From: Ephydatia muelleri
Taxonomy: Eukaryota; Porifera; Demospongiae; Spongillida; Spongillidae
Assembly (NCBI GenBank): GCA_013339895.1
Contig: JABACO010000021.1
Location: 2,192,328 to 2,256,327 of the forward strand
Length of the DNA stretch: 64,000 nt
Direction: 5' to 3'
Shown piece after piece: positions 37,321-49,510 of this stretch. The notes below the pieces were generated by a model. That model was not told the origin of the DNA. It searched no databases and saw nothing but the letters and a program-made list of their open reading frames with translations. Made by a program: the position numbers and the translations under genes. How positions within the stretch are numbered: position 1 is the first letter of the stretch; every line of letters begins with the position of its first letter.

Positions 37321-38450
37321 GGCGCCACATTTTGTAGAGCTGCAATCAGTAAGTGCTCCTTAACAATGAGTAACAAATGTTTCACAGGATCTGTTACCGA
37401 ATGGTACATCCTTTGCAAGGATACAACAATGGAAATTTGTAAATTAATTGAATTCTCACCTGAAAGAGAGGGAATCCTGAATAGTAAAAGCAGACATTCA
37501 TATGGACACTCCTGGAATAAAAATGCTGTGTCCTACTCGGTGGACTGTTCAAGGAGAAAGCTTTGCAAGGATTAAAGACAATTATGAAGCCCTGGGATAT
37601 CTGCTTGGAAGAAAGATTGGATACTGAGATGTGGGCTCGTATAATTGGTGTGAAAGCTCAAATGGAGTCATTTCAGTATTTTTTTGGATTAAATCTTGGT
37701 GCCACATTGCTTATCCAGACAGATAACCTGTCCAAAACCCTCCAAAAAACACAGCTATCATCTGTAGAAGGGCAGCATTGCGCCAATATGGTAATTGGGG
37801 CCATCACAAGCATGAGATCAGATGAAATGTTTGACCAATATTTCATGAATGTTAAAAAACAGGCTAATAATCATGGTCTACCTGAACCTTCACTGCCCAG
37901 GCATCGCAATGTCCCAAAAAGATTTGAAGTAGGAAGTGGACAATCTCATCAGCCATCATCTGCTGATGAATATTTTCGAAGGGCCTACTATGAAGCAATC
38001 GATTAGGTAACCAATGCCATTAGACAACGTTTCGACCAGCCAGGGTTTAAGGCCTACAGTATTATGGAAACATTACTTCTAAATGCTCTTAAACCAGGAA
38101 CTGATGTAACTGATGAACTAAAGTATATGTCAGAGAAATATGCTGAAGATGTGAATGTCACACTTTTGAAGGCCCAGTTACCTGTATGTGAAAAGGACCT
38201 AATTTCGGAGATTTTTACTGTATTTAAACTGATCTTGGTCAATCCAGCTACTAACGCAGTTAGTGAAAGATCTTTTTTTACCGCTCGTCACCTGAAAGCG
38301 TGGCTTCGTTCAAGCATGAATCAAATTAGATTTAATAACTTAGCTACTCTCATGATTCATAGCGACAGAACAGCTAATATTGACTTGGACGAAGTTGCCT
38401 CTGAGTTCGCCTCTAGAAATGATAATCGAAAGCGATATATAATCGATTTT
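37320..38450 (+). pseudogene. hAT-family transposase fossil (ZMYM1/52-kDa-repressor-like)
   Basis: Fragments in shifting frames are collinear with hAT transposases of the ZMYM1-like/DUF4371 type. First is TPGIKMLCPTRWTVQGESFA (about 37505-37560). Then come VKAQMESFQYFFGLNLGATL and TDNLSKTLQKTQLSSVEGQH (37563-38006), FDQPGFKAYS, and the C-terminal dimerization segment LILVNPATNAVSERSFFTAR then LKAWLRSSMNQIRFNNLATL (about 38230-38350). Several frameshifts and stops make it inactive. Poly-C and an AT-rich end lie near 38535-38560. Confidence 0.85.
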
Positions 38451-38849
38451 ATTGTGCATTTGGCTTGTATTTGTACGCGCGTAACTTCCACATGCACGGA
38501 GGTGCGATACAACTTAATTGAGTACAAAAATCTGCCCCCCCCCCCCACTTTATAATACCCTCCGCGGGCCCTGCATGTCAAAGGTTAGACAATTTGTTTT
38601 TACCCTGTCCTGTTGAAGAGGAAGACGTGTTCAGCAGATGATCAAACCCGCATACTCCAACCACAAGCGGCACAAGATAAGGAAATGTCAGTGGAGATTG
38701 ATGCGGACAAAGTTGAAGACTTAGAAAATAGAGAAAGAGCGTACGGTAGTATCTATACATCCAAGCCATACCGATGAAGACAAAGACCATCAAGTTTGTG
38801 AAGCAGAGGAAGCATTAGAGACTGAGATCAATGCGGATGATGATGCACT

Positions 38850-41790
38850 AACAGCTGCATTTGGCTCAACTCCAACAAGTACAAGCAGACAGGCTCTATC
38901 CACATTGCTGCAGCATCCAACAACGTCCGCGGTAGTTGGAACAACTGTGGAGGTACTTACTACAACTGCCAATGACATAGGAAGCATTGTAACAGCCTCG
39001 CAGTCAACAATGGAAATTGCAGAGAAAATCCAGAAGTTGTTCCCTGGTGAGAAATATGCACTTTTGAAGTACCATACAGTACCATTGGGAACACATACAT
39101 AGCTTCCCCACTACGTTCTTGCAGGATGCAACCGCAGCTTTAAGATTGGATGGCTTAAGGAGTACCCGTGGATGGTGTATAGCCAAATCATGGATGGTGT
39201 ACAGCCAAATCGTGGATGGTGTATAGCCAAATCATGGATGGTACATTTTGCATTGCTTGCACACTTTCTTGTACAACCCGCATTACCAAAGGAGATTTTG
39301 TTAATCTTCCTTTTTGTAAATGGCACCATAAATCAAAGTGCAAGACTCATCAACAAGCTCACTATCACCAAGAGGCAATGCAGTTAGCAGATTGTCTGTT
39401 GAAAAGTCAGAACTTACCACTGTAACTGTCCTGATGGATAAAACAAAAGTTGCCAATATAGAACGAAACATAATAATACTGAAAGCAGTGCCAGAGGCTG
39501 TTTTGCTTTGTGGTAGGCAGTGCGTTGCTTTAAGGGGAGACAATGAAAGTCTTAAAGAAGATAATTCAGGAAATATTGAAAATTTCTAAACTATCTTGAA
39601 GCTCATATCAAAATACAATGAAACACTTGCCAGTCATCTTAAGAATCCAGCAATGAAGTTCTACACGTGTTAGAGGAACTTGACATCCCAGTGAAGAATA
39701 TGTGTGGCCAAGGTTATGATGGGGCAAGTAATATGTCCTCTGAAGCTGTCGGTATACAAACACGTATAAGAGAGAAATCTCCACTGGCCACCTACATTCA
39801 CTGCAGTGGGCATTGCCTTAATCTTGTGATCAGTCATTCCTGCACCCTACCTGAAGTGCGTAACATGCTTGACAAGCTCAAGAACTCCAGCCTATTCTTT
39901 CAGCATAGCCCAAAATGAAACAATCTTCTCCAACACATTGCCAACAACAAGTTGAAAGACCATCCTACAAAACGTAAGGCATGCACTTTTACAGCTATGC
40001 AAGACTCTCTGGGCTGAGCGTCACAACGCATACCAGCATTTCTATCAGGCCTACACATTTATTGTTGAGGATTGGCCATGGCCAGCATATTGAGGAACAT
40101 GAAAGCTACTTTAGTGATTGGGATGCAGACAATCGCAGTGCAGCACAGCAGATACTCTCCAGCATCACTACTTTCGAGTTTATTCTGGTTTTCTTGCTGG
40201 CTTACCAGCACCTCTCTCACCTGTCTGGTATAACTATTCAGTTACAAAGCTCTAAACTTGATAATTGAGGCCCATGGGACGATTAAATCCATCAAGGATG
40301 TATACCAAAGGCAAAGAGAGAACATGCATGGAAGGAGGGTTTAAGGTAGGGTGTGTAACCTCCCCTGCATAATGAAAATCGACTTTTCCGAACATTTTCA
40401 GGTTTTTGTGGATCTGAAAATCGATTTTTCCGAATTGTTTAAAAAAACAAAATCGAATAGGTTTTGCCAAATTTCCTGCTGAATACCTAGGTTATTCAGG
40501 TTATGATGCTTGTGGAGTGCACATTGAGAAGATAATTTATGTCTGCACAGAAATCCACCTGGTCTTGCACCCAAACTAGAGCTATGCATGTCAGTTGAAA
40601 AAACAGAGACACAAAGGTCTACAGTAGCATGTGTAGAGTTTAATAACTTTACCAGGCACTTGTACATATCAATAGTAATGTAAACCTAACCATCCAACAC
40701 TAACCACTGAGACCAGACATCACCATTATAAACCACCTACAATCACGTACTCCACTTACAATCATCCCACAACACTCCATTCACGTTCTCGCTAAATGCA
40801 CATGAAATTTCCCATTAGTATGATTGCGTAATGCTCTCTAATTCCTACACATACTCAGAGCGCGCATACTTCCTTGAAGTGGGTGAGAAGTCTGTCATTC
40901 TATTTCACTCGCTAGCGCAATACTTAGATATGCATGTTCACTTCGTACCACTGTACAATAAAACAATGCAATACTAGTACTGGTACATAAATTTATTGCT
41001 ACTACATATAAACACAACTCGTGGCATATACTAATGAACTTAGTTACTTGAAGACGACGATAAAAGCATTGTATATTTTGTATCCCCAATTGATGCACAT
41101 TTAATATTTGTATTAAATTACTATTTATTTACTCAATAACCTACCAAATTATTGATTGCTTCAGATGTCGTCCCAACATTGCATGTATGTATACAGTGAC
41201 GTATGTTATACAATAACTCTGAATACTCAATTGATCCAGATATCGGTATAAAAAGGTATTCGAATAATGGGCGAATTGTCGATGCTGACGACGAATACCT
41301 AAGTATCTTCGAATGGAGAAACATAAACTGGATAGATAAAATTTACTAATCGATTTTTCCGAATAATGCTAAGTTGACTTGCTATTCGAACGGATAGGTT
41401 TTTGCGAATATCCGAATAACCTGATAACCGGTTACACACCCTAGCTTAAGGCAATCTACGACCATGCTGTGAGAATGGCAGACCAGGTAGGAGTTATTCC
41501 TAGCATGCCTCGCATAGCAAAACGTCAGCAGCATCGTAGTAATGTACCAGCTAAGTCTCAATTTGACTATTATAACAGAAATGTAGCAATCCCTTTTCTG
41601 GACCACACCTCCTCAAACCTGAAATGCCCAGTTTTCTGTAATGGCTGTGACTGCTTCGTCCCTTTTAGGTCTTGTGCCTGCTATCATCTGTACAAGAGAC
41701 ATGAACATTGAAGATGCACTGAAAATGTACAGCAATGACCTACCATCTCCTGAGCTAGTTAGACAAGAAATCAAACACTGGAAGCTACTC
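38850..41790 (+). pseudogene. Second hAT-family transposase fossil, split by a nested element
   Basis: Collinear fragments, in order: KIQKLFPGEKYALLKYHTVP (about 39020-39080), AGCNRSFKIGWLKEYPWMVY (39122-39180), CGRQCVALRGD (about 39510), MCGQGYDGASNMSSEAVGIQ and YIHCSGHCLNLVISHSC (39700-39840), ESYFSDWDADNRSAAQQILS (40100-40160), and RQQHRSN...DYYNRNVAIPFLDH, then SLLGLVPAIICTRDMN (41520-41710). This is the GYDGA/HCSGHxLNL pattern of hAT transposases. A 22-bp repeat sits at 39170-39245. Frameshifts, stops and the insertion at 40347 make it dead. Confidence 0.85.
40347..41443. mobile_element. Non-autonomous hAT-type element inserted in the hAT fossil
   Basis: A 1097-bp element with terminal inverted repeats TAGGGTGTGTAACC / GGTTACACACCCTA. 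It is flanked by gtttaagg (40339-40346) and gcttaagg (41444-41451), an 8-bp target duplication with one mismatch, as expected for hAT. It encodes no transposase. Near both ends it has repeats of an aatcgatttttccgaat-type word. The interrupted hAT fossil continues on the far side. Confidence 0.9.
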
Positions 41791-41799
41791 CACCCCCCA

Positions 41800-44280
41800 A
41801 TCTCCCGACCAGCCTACGGGCCTGGGCATCGGGCACTGGTACTGGGTCCACAGAACGTTTTGATCCCAGGGTAAATGATGACGGTGAAAATCTGTGCAGC
41901 AGTGTCATGAATAGAGAAGATTTCAAGGTGCTCCCAGGTGATGGAACAAACCACCCGACTGACCCAAGCCAGCCTTCAGTGTCAACTAATAGTAGGCCTA
42001 TAGCTGACGCAGAGTCTGCAGAGCAACAGATAGTCAGCAAACTAGTCCCTCAGGTGAGTACCACCATTACAGGTTTAAATGGAAAGTTTTGTCTGGCTTT
42101 TCTTTACAAGACCTACCTTCAAAAGTTGGAAGGGAAATGATGATGCAAAGGTCACGTATACTGTCTATGCATCCCACAATATATCAGAAGCACAACCCTG
42201 GCAACACAAATGTAGCCAACTCATTTGACATGGCAAGGAAATAGCCCTTAAAAATGCACAAAAGACTGCCCCATATCCTAAAACACATCAAAAATACCTT
42301 GACACCTTGGACAAGGCGGCGATGTGGATAGCGGTGCATTGCCAAGTTGTATGCAACGAGCAGTTTGATGCCATTTTAAAGGAGCTTGCCCTAAGTTTCC
42401 ATGCATGTCTGACAAGGAGATACGCGGGGCACTACTGTCCAAAAGCACCTACAAGCCATTGACCAGCTGAAGCCAATCTGCCCTCCCTAGGGCTCATCAC
42501 AAATGCAATATGGAACTGCAGTTGAAAACACTGCCGTTTGCATCCGTTGAAATTGTGGACAGTAGGCTGCTACCTCCACAATATCGTAATACCCTATAGC
42601 AATGAGCCTTTACAACCACTGACCTGTGAAACTTGAGGACAGATAACAAGTTCAGTCGCTATTTTACAAGCCATACACAGTGCAACAGTTTCTGTATGAA
42701 AACATGGATGGAGCTTCCTTTTCCTGCAAAGATGTGCTGCTCCATGGTGCATTGCGAGATGGCATGGATAGGAGGATAGATTTGAACGATTTTATAATTA
42801 TTCAGAGGTAATGCCACATGTTTCTGTACAGGAATGACAATTTAATGCTCTCATCGTTTTATAGGTTACAGTGCAGTATCTGACACCACATCCTATTTTA
42901 AAGGGAAGGCAGCTGGCGGCCAGAAAGTTGTAATGGTGCCTCCTAAGATGACACCAGTGGGAATAGGAGTAATAAATGACACAAAGTTGAGAGCTTTTAC
43001 CTTCTTCTGGCATAACAGCCTAGAAAAGAAAACTTTGCTGTCCAGCAACACATTCACTACATATATGATGTTGGCTCTACTCGTTAAGTACATTGGCTGT
43101 TTATAACTTTTTTTTTTTTAAATGTTAGGTGTCGAAAGGTTTATATTTCTCTTCAGTGGTTAGCACTACTTTATTAATTTCTTTACTAATTAGTAACATA
43201 ACTTTGAGATACTTAAATGGTGAACAAAGATTTCATCAGTGTGGTGCATTGCGAAAATGTCTAATGTGTGCCTAAGTGTATCCATTGTTGCAGCGTTTTT
43301 GAAATCCATCGTACTGAAGGTCTTCCACATTGAACGATTGAAGACCTCAGCTCCTATGATCCCTCCACTGTTGTACAGCTTGTACACTGACTGCAGATGA
43401 TGTGTAACCACATAAAGGGCCATCACATGGTGGTGAGCTTGTCACGTTGGGAGATTGTATTAAATTAGCATCTTGTCAGCACAGCATTCCTTGTTTCTTC
43501 ACATGTGCACTTCAAGGCTGGCAAGAAGGTGTTGTGACAATGGACACATACACACAATTAAAAACATTTTGTTGCTTATTGTTCTGTTGTTCTGGAGTTC
43601 AATTTGATTACTGCAACTTGTACTATTTGTCGATCCAACGTGAGGTGAAAACACGACGATCACCTTCCCCTACCAAAGCCTAAGGTGATGACATGAGGTG
43701 CCTGAGTATATGTCTAGTTAGCAGGAATGTAATGTGCATGTAAGTTCTGTAGAGGGGAAGGAGCTGGTAACTGTGGGAAGGGTATTGGAGTCAGTGGCAA
43801 ATAATTAATTTAGTACAACATGAGGGTCACTGACAACCAAAATTCTAAAAGTGGGAAGTTGCAAGCCCCCTTTGCAAGTAGAGGCCTTGAAGGTGTTTAA
43901 GACATGCTTGACCCATAATATCAGGTTTGAGCCAGAGTGGGTTTGCAGATTTACTTTAGTCATATAATTGACTATGATGATTGATATGTTGACCGGGCAG
44001 TATACAGAATGTTGGATACAACATGGCCGTGACCACAACAAAGTGGATAGGTTTGCGACATCTAACAACGCACAGGTGCATAAGTTTAATTGTCGCTATG
44101 CATTCCCTGGTTCAGAGGCAGTGGATGCACTTACAATGTCGTAGGGTGGCTACGTGTGATGTAGCCATTACCTCGGCTGCCATGTTACATGTGGTGGTGG
44201 CGTTGTGGCATATGTCAGCCTTGGCGACTGTAGCATGGCGCATGGCTAGAGTGCAGTGGCAAGGTAGTTAACATGACACT
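41800..44280. other. Unassigned decayed DNA between transposon fossils
   Basis: Short coding-like stretches occur. One at about 41830-42055 (VLPGDGTNHPTDPSQPSVST, ending at a donor-like gtgagt) and one at about 42890-43010 (KVVMVPPKMTPVGIGVINDT) look like transposon protein remnants but match nothing I can name. No intact gene is seen. Confidence 0.4.
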
Positions 44281-44289
44281 CTCTTTCTG

Positions 44290-45180
44290 TGCTAGTGGTG
44301 TAGTCACATTGGGAGTTTGGCCTCTGCTGAGTAATCTGGAAGATCCCGAGCTCCGAAGTCTAGTCCAGGCACTACCAGCAACTGTGTTGAGCAGTAGGGC
44401 AGACAGCACACCACAGGTGCCTACCAGCGATGGAAGACCTGGGCAGATGCCAGATAAGGTGTCCCCAGCTTCCCTGTGCTAGAGCTACATCTGGTGCTGT
44501 ACATGCAGCACCTCAGTGAGTCCACAGAGTCTAAAGCTGCAGTAGAGGAGGCAGTGCATGCTAAGTCATGGGTATAGTGGCTGGCGGGGGCTCAGCCATT
44601 GGGCTTGGTTAAGACTACCTTAGAAGATTTGAGACGCATTCTAGCTAAGCCTAAAAGTCGCAAGGAACCAGTTACAGCCAATATGTTGAAGGTCATGGTG
44701 GAGGCTGCGGGCCAGCTCCATCCCTGATGAAGATCAGGCTGTTGGCTTTGTGTTTGGTAGCATTTGCTGGTGATAAGGCTAAAGGGTGAAGATATCATGT
44801 TCAATGCCGTGGGCAATGTCTAGTAAGACTGACCAGTACAGAGAGGGTCATAGCTTGCACTTGCCCGGTTAGCATGATAGAGAAGTATTTCTATATGGGA
44901 GAGTTGAAACACACTCCCAAGCATGTGTGTTTCGGGAAATATCAGTGACCAAAGAAGGAGAGCGTCTTAGGAAAACTGGGGGCCTGTTACACTCCAGGCT
45001 AAGGGAATTGCTATTAAACAAGAGTATGCAGCTAGGTTACGATCAATCGAAAGGCATTTGGTATGCACAGCCTTTGTGCTGATGGTGCCACGCAGCTGCA
45101 AATACAGGTGTACCGGTCCGACTATTAAAGTGGCATGGTCGCTGGGTTACATAAAAGATTCAATAGCTAAAAGTGTCTAA
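44290..45180 (+). pseudogene. Tyrosine recombinase (DIRS/Crypton-like integrase) fossil
   Basis: Broken frames carry, in order: PATVLSSRADST (44380-44415), HLSESTESKAAVEEAVHAKS (44510-44570), ILAKPKSRKEPVTANMLKVM with VEAAGQL (44640-44720), IRLLALCLVAFAG (about 44735-44770), CPVSMIEKYFYMGELK (about 44860-44910) and FGMHSLCADGAT (about 45060-45095). The last is the HxxR box of tyrosine recombinases with the catalytic Arg replaced by Cys. Multiple stops and frameshifts are present, so it is inactive. Confidence 0.75.
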
Positions 45181-45289
45181 ACAATAGCACAACCCCCGTC
45201 CTTTGTGTTTCTGTGTGGTTATGCGTATTGTCTCGTGCACAATGAATAGTTTGGTATTGTGATTAGCTAATAAGGCTTTATTTATTCAT

Positions 45290-45600
45290 TGATTCATGAG
45301 GTCAAAATGTGGTTTGGCATTACACGTAACGTCCTGAAACACCCACAGTGCATCAAATAAACACACTGAATAAACCTGGACGACTACTCACATTTACGTT
45401 ACGTTCCCAGATCAAGTACGCATGCTTAAAAGACGCGAATCTAAATAATGATCTCCACTACGCATGCCATACCGCACTGCTGCAAGTTATATAGGAGAAC
45501 TTGCGTTGTCGACTCTTCATCCTCATAAAACGTTGGTGGCCGTGCTCACTCTCCGCTTCTTCTCTGTTTATTTATTTTCCCTTCACGTTTCTACTTTCAA
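45290..45600 (+). repeat. Dispersed repeat copy 2 (related to 31590-31930)
   Basis: See copy 1. Shared words appear in the same order and orientation, with indels (copy 1 has a poly-A expansion where this copy has tgcttaaaagacgc). Confidence 0.75.
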
Positions 45601-46189
45601 CACGCTGACGTTAGCTTTCTAGCGCTTATCGAAGTGCACATCACAGTCTTTACACGTGGTGTAAAAGGCATACAACAACTTACCCATCAGAATGTCCGCA
45701 CGTCCGGCTGTCTGACTTGTGCAATAATATTCAAGTATAGAAATTAACTTGTTTTATTATAATTAGGCCTGCGCATTGTCGCTGTTTGCTCACATTGAAC
45801 GCGTGGAAAGTAGGTCTCCGTCCGTCAAGAGGTTTAAAAGTCGCCATTTTTCGATAATCTACGCGTACTTCTATTCCAGCTGAGATGAATGAAAGGGTAA
45901 TATGAAAGAGCTAAAGCGTTGTATCTTTTATATCACGCATCATGTTTTTCGTTTCTATGAAGGGTCTTGAGCTGAGCTGTACACTGCCTACATGGCTATC
46001 CGTACACCAAACGGATGATAAAAGCACTTCTATAATGTGCACAGGGCACATATGGATTGCTGTTGCTGGTTGCAGACATATACATATCCAAAAGCAGAGA
46101 TAATTTTCATATTACCTCTACCAAAAGTGAGAACTAAGTTAATTTTTTCTCTTTTGTGGTGGGGGGATGGCAGCTACAACTTGTGGGGT

Positions 46190-47215
46190 AATACTTATTA
46201 AGTGTTCCTTGACTGTACACAGCAGATGCTGTACTTTATCAGTCACTGCTGTTTGTGCTAGGTAAACTTAGCATGAATGGACTCAGCCCCCTGTTCACCT
46301 AGGAGACCCAAACCAACGTGGGTTGAATTGGGCCATGGGATGGCATGATCCTCCAGTACATGCATGGGGATGATTCACTGAAGAACTTCATGAACTGTTC
46401 AATGGACTGTTCTGTATAGAAATCAATTGTGCAGTCGATCTAAAGTTCACATGAACTCATAAAAGTGTTTTACCCACCTAATGCATGAGTTTGTGCATCA
46501 TTGATGAAAGCATTGTGCGAACATCGAGTGCATTGACTAGCATTTCTGAGCGGTGTTTTGCCTCTGTTGATTGATTAGGCAATCAGTTTGAGCGAGGGAC
46601 TTGCATAATGTCTGAATGTTAGCTAGCTGACAGAGTGAAGAAGATACATGATCAATGTGCTTGTAACGTTACAGTTGCAGTACCTTTAGAGCCTTATGCA
46701 CATGGTTACCAATAAAGGCTCCCCCAGAGTATTGCTGGCGGTGTACTCCTATAGACTGCAATGCAGAATCCAGCTCCTTAACAAAGGGGTCTTCTTTTAC
46801 AGAAAATCCCTTTTGCACTGTGGCTGTGCATTTGGCTACCTCTGTTTCCTAGTGTGATTAATTCTTCAATACACTTTGTTTTATTTACACTACATATACT
46901 TACTAGTTGTTTAAGAGATTTCATTTTGTCTTCACATTGTTTGAAGAAATCCACAGTGACTGGATCTTTCTCCCCAATTAGTAGTGACACATGTTACCAT
47001 TTGCTGCAATTCATCATATGACTGTTGGGCTTGCTCCATCTCCGCTTGTAGTAGGTGAAGCTTTTGCAGCTCTTGGCTATATGTGGAAAAGCTGGAGTGG
47101 GCATCCTCACTTGAATGTAGAGCCAGCTCAAGGTCAAGGTCGTCTTCAAGCAACCTATATACAGCTTGGTAAAGATACCCAAAGTGATGTGAAGCCCAGG
47201 TGGGCAAACCTTAGC

Positions 47216-47269
<54 letters not shown>

Positions 47270-47313
47270 GGTGGGTGGGTGTGAGTGTGGGGTTGTGTGG
47301 GTGTGGGGTTGTA

Positions 47314-47347
<34 letters not shown>

Positions 47348-49510
47348 ATCATGTAAAACATTTCTTGACGCTAATATACCTACCTGTGAAATAGGAATGT
47401 TAAAAATAGACTCTGTAATGCAGTTATGGAATTGCTTGGCCTGTTTTTTGTCAGCCTCTGATGCAATGTAGTGCTGATGGTCAGCACAGATTGCTTCAAA
47501 TGTTGTTGATGGAGCTCGTCCTCTGACTGAGAGAGGTGTTGCCATGTTGTGATTGTAGACCAAGCAATACAAGCATGGGTAGCATTCTATGACAAAGGTA
47601 CAATGTTTGTAACTTTATTTTCACTTAGTCAAATACCACTTGCTCCAGCCCATACATTTTAGTCAGGAACTCATAATCCCCACACATGAACAACTTCACC
47701 GTGTATTGCCTGTAAGTGTCATGTTAATAAATTCTTTATAACCTTGTTGTTAACTGTTCCTACCTCCACTTCATTCCTTGTAGATGTGTTATTTGATCTT
47801 TATAGTGGTGAAGTGCTATGTGAAGGTTTGTAACAGTGTCACTTGCTTCATAGCAGCAAAACACACACGTGTTGTGGACAGAGTTGGGAGCTGCTACATT
47901 TACGATCTGAAAGTTCATTTTGAACGAGCCACCTCCTTTGCCACCTTCAATTTTTATCCATACTTCACTGGCAGGTATAACCCCATTATGCCAGGTAAGC
48001 CGTCTTGTCCTGCATTGGGTTAAAATTATTGTGTCATGTGTATGTCATAATCTTCTAACCTTTGATTCTCTTCCAAGAGGTCAACAACCTTTTTGACCAG
48101 CTCTGGAATGTAAACCAAAGGAGCTCCTCTAAGCTCCTCACCACCAGAAGGGAGAGGAAAGGAAAAGAGAGCCACCTCTCCTTTCAGGTTGTCACCCACA
48201 ATTTGTCTGCAGATGTGGCGCATCCTCTCCTCCCCAGCCAGAGTAACTCCTGATACTTTGAGCCACCTGGAGAAGTGGTAAGTTATATTTGGTGCTGGGA
48301 GTGTAAGACTTTACCATCTAAGAAGTCTCATTCTGTTCCAGGGAATAGCCATGCCAGCTTTTATAGCCAATACTTCAGCAGAGCTGATTGCATTGTTTGA
48401 GATGCCTGCCTTCTGCAATAGAGACTTTCACTCTTCATGACTCAGTGTGAGCACCTCGTTCTCCATCAGGACAGATGATTTCCCTCCACTGATGATGCTC
48501 TGCATCTCTGCACACCTGGTTTTCACAGTCCTGGAGCAAGCAGCTGTGGTCGGTTGTTGGCTTTTGTTAGGTGGATGAATGTCATCGGCTATTAGGTATG
48601 GTCAAGTATGACATAACTAGATAAGTGGTATTGAATACACTTAACTGCTCCTTCTGTAGGCATGCCTTTATTGGGGCTGGTGGAGATGGCCCTCTTCAGT
48701 AATGCTGCTGCTTCTCTTTCCTCACCAGCAGTAAGAGATGATGGTGCATTCATGGCCTTCATAGCTACCAGCCTTCACATCTCTGTGGCATACCATACAC
48801 TGTACCAGTACATCCTTCAGCAACAGTTATGTGACATTTGATGCTGGTTTGATCTCTCTAGGTACCATGGAGCCGTCCGCAGAGCAGCAAGGACACACTG
48901 TGGTTGATGCTGCTACCCGCTCCACAACACACCTGGTGCAGACCAACTTACGACATGGCAGTTCAAGGGGCCGCGACAGAATGTTTGAACACACAACACA
49001 CATCAATTCATTCAGGACGGTCACATTGTTTTGGCTTGCCAATGGTGAGTAGGGCACATGTGAGAAAACTGGAGGAGGGGCAATCTTCAAAAGATGCGCA
49101 ATGAGCTTGTTAGGTGTGAGGCCTGGCTGATGACCTCTGCCAACTGTATGCTTTCTTGCATGACCCTTTGCACTGACATTCAAGTGCTCACACATCTGCA
49201 GTATTATTGTACATGATGTTGTGTAAAAGTATATACCTTACACCCTTCATTTGTATGTACTGCCCATACAAACGGTGTCAGTGCACATCTGTGGTGCACT
49301 CCTCCTGCCCAGGCACTGATAACCCTCTGCATTGAATAGTGACAGCAGTGTTCAGGGTGCACTTGAGGGTTATCAGTAAGGGTGTTGATGGTAAAAGCAA
49401 TATGCAGATAAACTGCAAATGCTTTGCATTCATAGGCACTCCAGCTCTTCACCAGCCTTTGCCCACACACTCTGCAGTGCAGCGGCAGCTGTTTCTGGTC
49501 ATGTAACCTA
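46190..49510 (-). pseudogene. RING-finger transposon-like multi-exon gene, decayed copy
   Basis: Read on the minus strand from 49500 to 46190. N-terminal Cys/His segment: HCRVCGQRLVKSWSAYECKA. RING-type finger: CVVCSNILSRPLELPCRKLV then C..C and CPCC (about 49010-48890). CMVCHRD. IVGDNLKGEVALFSFPLPSG then EELRGAPLVYIPEL (48200-48090). GVIPASEVWIKIEGGKGGGS then VHNTCVFCCYEA (47990-47850). CLYCLV (about 47565). CPPGLHITLGIFTK (about 47205). FVKELDSALQSIGV and FIGNHVHKALK (46795-46690). LLGEQGAESIHAKF (about 46295). Canonical introns remain, for example donor CAG|gtaggt at 47386 and the 46856-46693 exon. Frameshifts near 47158 and 46992 show decay. From memory, intact homologues occur as unannotated multicopy genes in sponges, corals and amphioxus. 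Confidence 0.72.
47218..47345. repeat. (TG)n/(GGTG)n tract in an intron of the RING relic
   Basis: A (TG)n tract with gggtgggtggg interruptions lies between the exon ending at 47386 and the one starting just below 47218. Confidence 0.9.

Noticed and set aside
42798..44068. Several 70-90 residue frames on both strands
   Set aside because: No recognisable motifs, no splice structure and no agreement with neighbouring fossils; treated as decayed intergenic DNA.
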